A stretch of DNA of 5,775 bases from Bacillus sp. AFS037270 (lineage in GTDB: Bacteria > Bacillota > Bacilli > Bacillales_B > DSM-18226), in contig NZ_NUNF01000112.1 in assembly GCF_002585305.1 (NCBI RefSeq), forward strand, positions 1 through 5,775, read 5' to 3'. The first letter of the stretch is position 1. Every line of letters starts with the position of its first letter. The translations under genes were made by a program, and so were the position numbers. Below, in pieces: positions 1-5,367 of this stretch. The notes under the pieces are model-generated. The model was given only the letters and a program-made list of their open reading frames with translations, did no database searches and had not been told where the DNA came from.

Positions 1-266
1 TTATGGGTTAAATATGCATGGATTTCATTTGAAAGAAAGATGCCATTAGATAAATTTTCTACATTGCTCGTAAATGCATTTATATTCCAATCAACAATAT
101 TTAAAAAGTTATTAATGGTGGTAGATACTTTGTTTTCTATTACTTTATTAAAATAAATGAACGTAAAAGGACCAATAACAAGTAAAGGTATTAGAGCTGA
201 AAACAAAGCTAATAAGATAATTTTACGCTTGATTGGAGAGTCGATGAGTCTCATTAGTTTAGCCAT
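1..266 (-). CDS. YesM-type sensor histidine kinase, N-terminal part (left copy, truncated by window edge)
   Basis: The minus-strand frame starts at ATG 266-264 and stays open to base 1, giving 88 codons plus two bases. The start is supported by a TGGAG ribosome binding site seven bases upstream. The protein begins MAKLMRLIDSPIKRKI, a short basic cytoplasmic tail, followed by one hydrophobic segment at about residues 16-39 (LLALFSALIPLLVI). An extracytoplasmic region follows, with ENLSNGIFLSNEI at residues 70-82. This resembles the sensor region of YesM/LytS-like kinases, which usually pair with an AraC-type response regulator and control sugar ABC importers. The kinase domain lies outside the window, so the family call rests on the N-terminus alone. 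The gene is nearly identical to the one at 5510-5775 (10 base and 4 residue differences by eye), but faces the opposite way. It follows a GH32 remnant on the same strand. Confidence 0.72.
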   Translation of the reverse strand, partial: MAKLMRLIDSPIKRKIILLALFSALIPLLVIGPFTFIYFNKVIENKVSTTINNFLNIVDWNINAFTSNVENLSNGIFLSNEIHAYLTH

Positions 267-430
267 TTGATTTCTCCAGTTTATGAATTTTTATCATAAT
301 TTGGTGATTTAAGAATCAATTCGTTCACTGTCCATCGGTCAATTTCAATCCAGTAAATTTTTTCTTATTTCGATTTAGATAATTAAACTCACGATGACCA
401 AATTGACTTTAATCGATAGATATCCAGAGA
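1..430. repeat. Inverted duplication, block 1, left arm
   Basis: The reverse complement of this segment aligns with 5332-5775. It covers the last 13 codons of a GH32 gene, a spacer of about 120 bases, and the first 88 codons of a sensor kinase. The kinase part differs at 10 of 266 positions by eye. The spacer is more diverged and about 20 bases shorter than in the right arm. Most substitutions in the coding part are silent or conservative, so this is a duplicated gene region and not a transposon end. Confidence 0.93.
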
Positions 431-754
431 GAGTAGTTTTACGTTCCCACCATTCGAAAACAATTCAAGACCGTCACTTTGTGAGTCTGGAAAGGTCAGA
501 TTGGTCATCGCAATTTCTCCATTATTTCCAAAAACATCAATAGTAGAACGATCCACAAAGACATTGAACTTTATTCGATTGTTTTGAGCTTTAACCGCTA
601 CACGATCTAAGGATGAAAATAATTCATTAAAAGAGGTTTCACCAGAGTTTCTTCTATCAATGCAGATCTCTTCTTTATCAACATTATAACCTAAGGCTTT
701 GCCGTTGTCTGGGTTTCTCTGATTTACCTTACTCGGCGATCTGCCTTTTTTCAT
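389..754 (-). pseudogene. GH32 beta-fructosidase (levanase/sucrase family) C-terminal remnant
   Basis: The 121-codon minus-strand frame carries the C-terminal beta-sandwich of GH32 enzymes, which hydrolyse sucrose, levan, inulin or fructo-oligosaccharides. The diagnostic stretch is FVDRSTIDVFGNNGE at residues 66-80, followed by the usual ending VKLLSLDIYRLKSIW. GH32 enzymes are normally about 450-500 residues. The N-terminal five-bladed propeller with the NDPNG, RDP and EC catalytic motifs is absent, so no activity is expected. The first ten or so codons (MKKGRSPSKV) are not GH32. They align with the untranslated leader after the permease at 5124-5168, so the apparent ATG is an accident of a deletion joined near 721/722, and no good ribosome binding site precedes it. 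The remnant lies between a permease tail and a sensor kinase on the same strand. The family is well supported; the exact substrate is not. Confidence 0.85.
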
Positions 755-829
755 TTATTAACATCTTCATTCTTTCACTGCTCCTAAAGTCATTCCACTT
801 ACGATGTAGCGTTGTACGAAAAAGGAAAA
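722..829. repeat. Inverted duplication, block 2, left arm
   Basis: The reverse complement aligns without gaps to 5061-5168, with about 12 mismatches in 108 bases by eye. The part encoding the permease tail is almost identical (about 2 mismatches). The following leader is more diverged. Homology stops at about 830, which marks the breakpoint of the left operon copy. Confidence 0.9.
767..829 (-). pseudogene. MalG-type permease gene, C-terminal remnant (last 20 codons)
   Basis: Read on the minus strand, 829-767 encodes FFVQRYIVSGMTLGAVKE and a TGA stop. This equals the last residues of the intact permease at 4236-5123, with about two base differences. GMTLGAVK is the usual end of CUT1 inner-membrane permeases of the MalG family. 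Upstream of 829 the reading frame meets a stop and the similarity is lost, so the rest of the gene is deleted. The fragment shows that a second, oppositely oriented operon copy once had a permease directly before its enzyme genes. It is too short to be a gene. Confidence 0.88.
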
Positions 830-1001
830 TTGTTAATGGCTATAATGGAGAAGTGAATTTATTATTGAACATAAAAGAATAGAAAAAGTTTTTTATGCTA
901 AATATAAGAAATAAAATTGACACTTTTAAACCTATTATGACCATTCTAATTATCACAAGAATAAACAATGATTAAAAAAGATAAACAACAAGATAAGGGT
1001 A

Positions 1002-1048
1002 TGTATCAAAATAGAAAGTAATCTCTATTTTGATACAACTCTTTTTTT
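1002..1048 (+). terminator. Rho-independent terminator (plus strand)
   Basis: A perfect 14-bp inverted repeat, TGTATCAAAATAGA at 1002-1015 and its complement at 1024-1037, encloses an 8-base loop. It is followed by seven T at 1042-1048. The stem is AT-rich (3 G-C pairs), so it is weak. The T-tract lies only on the plus-strand side. No plus-strand gene lies upstream, so it may belong to a lost gene or shield the operon from read-through. Confidence 0.68.
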
Positions 1049-1087
1049 CGTATATGAAGTACTTTCGAATTTGTATGAAAAATTTAG

Positions 1088-1117
1088 TTGATATTGAAAC
1101 TTCTAAATATATATAAC
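1088..1117 (+). promoter_or_regulatory. Candidate sigma-A promoter for the GH172/importer operon
   Basis: TTGATA at 1088-1093 is followed after 16-18 bases by an AT run containing TATATA (1110-1115) and TATAAC (1112-1117). It lies downstream of the terminator and about 180 bases before the GH172 start. The DNA is AT-rich, so chance matches are likely. An alternative -10 (TATAAA, 1265-1270) sits just after the cre site but lacks a good -35. This is a prediction only. Confidence 0.35.
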
Positions 1118-1244
1118 CTTTTCTAAAAAAGTTAGAATTTTAAAAAAATAAGATAAAAATTACAATAATAAGTGTAAAGAAGATTTGCAAAGCTGATGGG
1201 GGTGCATAAGGAAATAAAAGTTTAAGCATTTTTATTTCAAAAAA

Positions 1245-1258
1245 TGTAATCGTTATCA
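1245..1258 (+). promoter_or_regulatory. cre site (CcpA operator)
   Basis: TGTAATCGTTATCA matches every fixed position of the Bacillus consensus TGWAANCGNTNWCA. It lies 40 bases before the GH172 start codon, downstream of the candidate promoter at 1088-1117 and partly upstream of the alternative -10 at 1265. In either case bound CcpA-HPr(Ser-P) would be expected to reduce transcription of the operon when preferred sugars are present. Placement before a sugar-uptake operon supports the call. Confidence 0.72.
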
Positions 1259-1298
1259 TTGAATTATAAAATTATTAGAAATCGGAGGAGAATGATCA

Positions 1299-1827
1299 AT
1301 GAATGTTTGGCAACCAAATAGCCCATTAGGGGGACTACCATTTATTAAGAATGCAAATTCAAAACGTGAATCTAGTTACGATCGAACAGGGGAAATAGAG
1401 ATTTTGATGTAGTGGAACCTGGTGCAACTGCTGTAATGGCTGTTATCAAAGGAGCTGGGTGCATAAAACATATTTGGATGACGACGAAATGCTATGCGCC
1501 TCAATACTTACCTTCATGGTACCGGGACAGAAGACTACTTTAATGCAGCATGGGGTTTTCCTAGTGGAGAATATGCCGGTCCTTATCATGGAGTATCTTT
1601 AGGCAGTGATGTACAAGAGCACTTTGGGAAGTGGAGCCTTTACCGTTTCCATATCGAAGATCCAATCCGTTTTAATAAATCTATCCGTGCAATGATAGAG
1701 CATGGCCATGCAAATGATCAAGCAAATGATTATTGATTATTCTAGTGTTGCTTATTGGTATCAACTTGAGCCTCATAAACCATTGCCAGAGCTTCCTCCA
1801 GTAAAAGAACGACTTCCTAGAAGATAG
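1299..1827 (+). pseudogene. GH172 (DUF2961) family alpha-fructofuranosidase/difructose-anhydride enzyme, broken
   Basis: The GH172/DUF2961 family includes difructose dianhydride I synthase/hydrolase and alpha-D-fructofuranosidases. ATG 1299 follows a good GGAGGAG site at 1284-1290, and the frame reads MNVWQPNSPLGGLPFIKN and SSYDRTG. It then breaks. One G is missing from a run at 1389-1392; restoring it gives GNRDFDVVEPGATAVMAVIK and GAGCIKHIWMT. Around 1477-1495 roughly 170-190 residues are missing by comparison with the family, and the frame shifts again. The best-conserved part follows at 1494-1736 (HGTGTEDYFNAAWGFPSGEY, then GKWSLYRFHIEDPIRF and HGHANDQANDY). A 7-base tandem duplication (GATTATT at 1728-1734 and 1735-1741) ends that frame; skipping it gives SSVAYWYQLEPHKPLPELPP up to TAG 1825-1827. 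Past that stop the frame would run to TAA 1852-1854. It was the first gene of the operon, 31 bases before the binding-protein gene. The family is clear, and the gene is certainly non-functional because of the large deletion. Confidence 0.87.
1728..1741 (+). repeat. 7-bp tandem duplication inside the GH172 pseudogene
   Basis: GATTATT occurs twice in a row. One copy gives the in-frame family sequence NDYSSVAYW; two copies shift the frame and create TGA at 1734-1736. It is a simple slippage-type lesion. Confidence 0.85.
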
Positions 1828-1885
1828 CCTGAACATGGTTTGTGGGATAGATAATTTAATATAAAAACCAAGGGGGCTGTATAAG

Positions 1886-3220
1886 ATGAAGAAAAAAGGA
1901 ATCCTAACAATTGTTTCTCTATTCTTAGTTTTATCTGTTTTTTTATCCGGTTGTTCGGAAGAAAAAACAGGAATTTCAGAATCAAAAGGTGATTCTAAAT
2001 CCATTACCGTTCTTGTTGAGGGAGGAAGTCCCGCATTTAAAGTGGCAAAAGAAACAGCAGCGGAATTTAAACAAGAAACAGGATATGAAGTAAAAATTGA
2101 ATCCGTGCCGTATACAGGAGTCTATGACAAATTAAAAGCTGAGGTAGCTTCTCAGGCAGGGGCTTTCGATGTTGCAACAATCGATATTCTTTGGTTTCCC
2201 GCTCTTGCTGGTGGACTTTTACCATTAGAAGGTTTAGTGACAGATAACGTTAAAAATGATTTGTTCCCAGGACTAATTGAAGGTGGAAGTTATAATAATA
2301 AAGTTTATGGAATGCCTGTATGGACTAATGCAAAAAATTTAATCTATCGAAAAGATTTATTTGAAGATGCAAAAAATAAAGCCGATTTCAAAGCAAAGTA
2401 TGGCTATGACCTGCATCCTCCAACAACATGGGATGAATATAGGGATACTGCGAAGTTTTTCACTAGAGATACCGACAATGATGGAAAAATTGATTTGTAT
2501 GGAACAACGGTATTTGGTGCGAACAATGGCGATGCAGTAGCTAGCTGGCTTGATCATGCAGCTCAAGCAGGTGCGAAACCATTGGTAGTTGGTGAAAATG
2601 GAAAAGTACTTGTCAATACGAAGCCGTATGTTGATTCTTTACAATTTTTAGTGGACCTTTTAAAGAAGGATAAATCTGTTCCACCAGGAGCACTTGAAAT
2701 GGCGTCTGCTGAAACTTCAGAGTTATTTTGGAATGGGAAATCAGCAATGATGCTGGCATGGGGGCACTTTTATGTACCATCCAATGACCCTAAGCAATCA
2801 AAGGTGGCTGGAAAAGTTGGAAGCGCTCCAATGATTGGAGGGGCAGCTGGTATTGGTGCTGTACCGGGTCCATGGTATCAAGTTATCCCTAGTTCTTCCA
2901 AAAAACAAGAGATTGCCAAAAAGTACCTGAAATTCATTTATGGTAAGAATGAATTATTTATGAAAACCTTAGGGGTTGCAGCAAGAAAATCTGTTTTTGA
3001 ACATTATAATTCGAAAAAGGGGTTTGAGCATTTGAAACCGCTTATGACTACATTAAGTGGACCACAAACGCAAAATCGACCTTCTATTAAGGAATGGCAG
3101 CAAATCGAAAGTGAAGCACTAATCCCAGCCGTGCAATACGCACTTTCAGGAGAAAAGACACCACAGGAGGCACTTGATTGGGCAGCTAGTGTAATCAAAG
3201 ATCTATTACCTCCACAATAA
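1886..3220 (+). CDS. Sugar ABC importer, extracellular solute-binding lipoprotein (family 1, CUT1)
   Basis: This 444-residue protein captures the sugar outside the membrane and delivers it to the two permeases encoded downstream. The start at ATG 1886 is supported by an AGGGGG site at 1871-1876. The N-terminus is a lipoprotein signal: MKKK, a hydrophobic core, and the lipobox LSGC with Cys23 as the predicted lipidated residue. The mature part has family-1 features: ITVLVEGGSPAFKVAKETAA, FKQETGYEVKIESVPY, then FDVATIDILWFPALAGGLLP in lobe 1, VYGMPVWTNAKNLIYRKDLF near the hinge, and aromatic-rich segments such as FWNGKSAMMLAWGHFYVP and GAVPGPWYQVIPSS. DTDNDGKIDLYG at residues 195-206 resembles a calcium-binding loop common in this family. 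Length is normal and no lesion is seen. The GH172, GH32 and fructokinase remnants around it suggest a fructose-containing oligosaccharide or difructose anhydride as ligand; this is inference. Confidence 0.93.
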   Translation: MKKKGILTIVSLFLVLSVFLSGCSEEKTGISESKGDSKSITVLVEGGSPAFKVAKETAAEFKQETGYEVKIESVPYTGVYDKLKAEVASQAGAFDVATIDILWFPALAGGLLPLEGLVTDNVKNDLFPGLIEGGSYNNKVYGMPVWTNAKNLIYRKDLFEDAKNKADFKAKYGYDLHPPTTWDEYRDTAKFFTRDTDNDGKIDLYGTTVFGANNGDAVASWLDHAAQAGAKPLVVGENGKVLVNTKPYVDSLQFLVDLLKKDKSVPPGALEMASAETSELFWNGKSAMMLAWGHFYVPSNDPKQSKVAGKVGSAPMIGGAAGIGAVPGPWYQVIPSSSKKQEIAKKYLKFIYGKNELFMKTLGVAARKSVFEHYNSKKGFEHLKPLMTTLSGPQTQNRPSIKEWQQIESEALIPAVQYALSGEKTPQEALDWAASVIKDLLPPQ

Positions 3221-3236
3221 ATGAATGTTTTTGAGA

Positions 3237-3275
3237 GAACCTAATCATGGAACCGTTTATCCCATGATTAGGTTC
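3237..3275 (+). promoter_or_regulatory. Intergenic hairpin between binding protein and first permease
   Basis: GAACCTAATCATGG at 3237-3250 and its exact complement at 3262-3275 form a 14-bp perfect stem with an 11-base loop. No T-run follows, so it is not a typical terminator. It lies in a 102-base gap after the binding-protein gene. Hairpins in this position often protect the upstream mRNA and let the binding protein be made in excess over the permeases; partial termination is the alternative. Confidence 0.6.
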
Positions 3276-3322
3276 CTATCAAAAAGTGTAGTTTAACAGA
3301 TTAATAGAAAGGAGCGGTTTTC

Positions 3323-4213
3323 ATGAGAATGAAAAATGGAGCATTATCCACCATGTTTTTCTTTCCCGCAGGTATCTTTATGTTGGTGTTTCTGGTTTAT
3401 CCAATCTTTCTTTTAATCAGAGACAGTTTTTACAAGATTGATTTAATTAATCCTTCATTAAGAGAATTTGTCGGTTTTGCTAATTATACAAGTTCTTTGA
3501 CATCCCCGCGTTTTTTAAAAGCACTTTGGAATACAGTGGTATATATAGGAGTTGCGGTTGGTATCGAATTTATCTTGGGTCTTATCCTTGCTTTGCTTCT
3601 AAGTAATGCGTTTAAAGGAAGCCAATTTATTCGGACACTTTTGTTAAGTCCGCTAATGCTGGCACCTTTAGTTACTGGGTTAATTTGGAAGTTTATGCTT
3701 AATGATCAATTCGGGATTATTAACTGGGGGCTTTATAAACTGGGGCTACTCTCTGACCCACATCAAATACTTTGGTTATCCGACTCCCATTTTGCCCTCT
3801 ATTCTACGATTATTGCAGACATCTGGTTAACAACACCTTTTATAATGCTTGTATTATTAGCTGGTATTAAAGGAATCCCCATTAGTTTATATGAATCGGC
3901 TGAAATCGATGGAGGAAATAAATGGCATAAGTTCCGTTATATTACGTTTCCGTCTCTGATCCCGGTAGCAACAGTAGCTTTATTAATTCGAATTATTGAT
4001 GCTGCAAGAACCTTTGATATTGTGTGGGTACTTACACAAGGGGGGCCAGGTTTTTCTTCCGAAGTGCTAAGTACATATATGTATAAGACATTGACACGTT
4101 ATGGACAGGTTGGGCAGTCTAGTGCAATGGCAGTAATATTTATCATCATTTTATTAGTCCTAAGTTCTTTCTTCATTACAAAAATGTGGTCTCCTAGGAA
4201 AAGACATGGATAA
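3323..4213 (+). CDS. CUT1 sugar ABC importer permease, MalF/UgpA type
   Basis: This is a 296-residue inner-membrane subunit that forms the sugar channel with the next gene product. ATG 3323 has an AAAGGAG site at 3308-3314, eight bases before it; Met3 is a less likely start. Six hydrophobic segments are visible at about residues 10-32, 70-93, 104-124, 157-181, 210-226 and 265-286. The cytoplasmic EAA loop that contacts the ATPase is at residues 190-214 (YESAEIDGGNKWHKFRYITF, then PSLIP), with Ser in place of the first Ala. It is followed by the family stretch FDIVWVLTQGGPG at 231-243. Length is normal for this permease type. The gene follows the binding-protein gene after a 102-base gap containing a hairpin, and precedes the second permease by 22 bases, so the three form one operon. 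No ATPase gene is present. Confidence 0.94.
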   Translation: MRMKNGALSTMFFFPAGIFMLVFLVYPIFLLIRDSFYKIDLINPSLREFVGFANYTSSLTSPRFLKALWNTVVYIGVAVGIEFILGLILALLLSNAFKGSQFIRTLLLSPLMLAPLVTGLIWKFMLNDQFGIINWGLYKLGLLSDPHQILWLSDSHFALYSTIIADIWLTTPFIMLVLLAGIKGIPISLYESAEIDGGNKWHKFRYITFPSLIPVATVALLIRIIDAARTFDIVWVLTQGGPGFSSEVLSTYMYKTLTRYGQVGQSSAMAVIFIIILLVLSSFFITKMWSPRKRHG

Positions 4214-4235
4214 GGATATGAGAGGTGAAAGATGA

Positions 4236-5123
4236 ATGGCCCACATGCCAATAAAAGAAACAATCGTTGAAAAACCCGCATTGTTCGCTAATTTTTATTT
4301 TAAACATAAAATTTGGACGTTAATTATCTTTTTGGTTACATGCTTACTGGCTTTATTATTCTTAGGTCCGTATATCTATCTATTATTAACGTCATTAAAA
4401 CCGTCCGCCGAGGCAGTTACTGCACCACCGAGTTTATGGCCCTCGAAATTTTCGCTAGAAAATTATAAAAACATGCTTAACACCTTACCAATAGGGAAAT
4501 ATTTTTTAAATAGCTTAACTACTGCAGGTGCTAGTACCATTTTAAGTGTGCTCTTTGGTGCAATGGCTGCTTATGGAATCTCCAGGTTCTCTTCGGTTAC
4601 TGGGAATTACTTTTTATTATTTACGTTAGTAATAAGAATGGTGCCCATGATTAGTATTGCTATACCGATGTATATGATTATTAAAAGTATGGGCTTAATT
4701 GATACGCATTTTGCCTTAATATTGGTGTATACCAGCTTGAATGTTCCATTTGCCATTTGGTTAATGATTGGTTTTTTTGACTCGGTTCCTAAAGAATTTG
4801 ATGAAGCGGCCAGGGTGGATGGATGCAGTTGGATTGGTTCCTTTATACGAATTATTCTTCCGGTTTCACTCCCTGGACTGGCAACGACGGCTATCTTTAC
4901 TTTTATGTTGGCATGGAATGATTTCTTGTTCTCATTACTCATGACCAGTACGAAAGCAAAAACGGCTACAGTGGGAATTTCAGAATTTTTAACAGCTTAT
5001 AATCTTGATCTGGGACCAATGACAGCAGCTGCCATATCATTTAGTCTACCCGTTATGATATTTTCCTTTTTCGTACAACGCTACATCGTAAGCGGTATGA
5101 CTTTAGGAGCAGTGAAAGAATGA
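4236..5123 (+). CDS. CUT1 sugar ABC importer permease, MalG type
   Basis: This 295-residue protein is the second channel subunit, partner of the permease at 3323-4213. ATG 4236 lies eight bases after AGGTG at 4223-4227; Met4 at 4245 is an alternative. Hydrophobic segments lie at about residues 28-52, 92-115, 124-149, 157-180, 207-228 and 262-280. The EAA loop is at residues 189-213 (DEAARVDGCSWIGSFIRIIL, then PVSLP), close to the consensus, with Cys197 after the Asp-Gly. The protein ends in the usual GMTLGAVKE, so it is complete. Its last 20 codons are duplicated in reverse at 767-829. No ATPase gene follows; as in other Bacillus CUT1 importers, a shared MsmX-like ATPase is the likely energy source (inference). 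The sequence after the stop is a decayed fructokinase gene. Confidence 0.95.
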   Translation: MAHMPIKETIVEKPALFANFYFKHKIWTLIIFLVTCLLALLFLGPYIYLLLTSLKPSAEAVTAPPSLWPSKFSLENYKNMLNTLPIGKYFLNSLTTAGASTILSVLFGAMAAYGISRFSSVTGNYFLLFTLVIRMVPMISIAIPMYMIIKSMGLIDTHFALILVYTSLNVPFAIWLMIGFFDSVPKEFDEAARVDGCSWIGSFIRIILPVSLPGLATTAIFTFMLAWNDFLFSLLMTSTKAKTATVGISEFLTAYNLDLGPMTAAAISFSLPVMIFSFFVQRYIVSGMTLGAVKE

Positions 5124-5168
5124 TGATGAAAATGTATAAAAAAAGGTAGATCGCGGAGTGAGGTAAAC
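5061..5168. repeat. Inverted duplication, block 2, right arm
   Basis: Partner of 722-829. It covers the last 20 permease codons and the following 45 bases, including a GGAGTGAGG sequence at 5155-5163 that probably served as the ribosome binding site of the next gene. Similarity to the left arm stops where the fructokinase remnant begins. Confidence 0.9.
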
Positions 5169-5367
5169 TTAGGTTCTATGTTACGAGTATTGGAGAGTTA
5201 TTAATTGATTTTTCTTAAACAAAAATGCTGATGATGAGACTATATCTTTTGTTCGGAATCCCGGTGGAGTACCAGCAAATGTCCTGGCTGTACTAGACAA
5301 ATTTCATAGGGGGGCAGCGTTTATCGGAAAATCTTTGGATATGTATCGATTAAAGTCAATTTTGTAA
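5162..5367 (+). pseudogene. PfkB fructokinase remnant fused to the tail of a GH32 gene
   Basis: Two frames together give the start of a PfkB-family fructokinase, which phosphorylates free fructose. The first reads FYVTSIGELLIDFS (5174-5215) and stops at TAA 5216-5218. The second, from about 5227, reads TISFVRNPGGVPANVLAVLD and FHRGAAFIGK, with NPGGxPANV the conserved sugar-binding stretch of fructokinases. A frameshift and probably some lost bases separate them. After FIGK at about 5331 the frame passes directly into SLDMYRLKSIL and TAA 5365-5367. That is the end of a GH32 enzyme and matches the left remnant (SLDIYRLKSIW). The rest of the kinase gene and nearly all of the GH32 gene are therefore deleted. 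AGG at 5171-5173, seven bases after GGAGTGAGG, is probably the mutated start codon. No activity is expected. The ancestral order was permease, fructokinase, GH32, sensor kinase. Confidence 0.85.

Larger units (their letters stand above)
830..1298. other. AT-rich non-coding region between the two operon copies
   Basis: About 470 bases with no supportable gene on either strand. It separates the leftward remnants from the rightward operon. Three signals are described separately: a terminator hairpin at 1002-1048, a candidate promoter at 1088-1117 and a cre site at 1245-1258. The stretch 830-1000 shows no recognisable signal beyond an isolated TTGACA at 917-922 with no good partner -10. This region may be what remains of a deleted left operon copy, but no protein similarity is left to show it. 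Confidence 0.7.

Noticed and set aside
917..950. TTGACA as a promoter -35
   Set aside because: No acceptable -10 at 16-18 bases; TATTAT is too close and TCTAAT too far.
968..1021. 17-codon plus-strand frame (MIKKDKQQDK...) ending in the terminator stem
   Set aside because: No ribosome binding site and low-complexity composition; it could be the tail of a lost gene but cannot be supported.
1494..1736. Independent 80-residue GH172-like small gene
   Set aside because: The ATG has no ribosome site, and family sequence continues upstream and downstream in other frames, so it is a piece of the pseudogene.
1681..2004. Minus-strand open frame of 107 codons (also 1773-1985)
   Set aside because: It lies antisense to the GH172 pseudogene and the binding-protein start, with no ribosome site and no recognisable family.
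2357..2566. Minus-strand open frame inside the binding-protein gene (also 3004-3198)
   Set aside because: Antisense shadow of a clear coding gene, without start signals.
4607..4942. Minus-strand open frame inside the second permease (also 4099-4281 across the permease junction)
   Set aside because: Antisense shadow of a membrane-protein gene; no family features.
5178..5218. ATG 5178 as the fructokinase start
   Set aside because: Its frame gives MLRVLESY and a stop; the fructokinase sequence TSIGELLIDF is in another frame that runs through the ATG.
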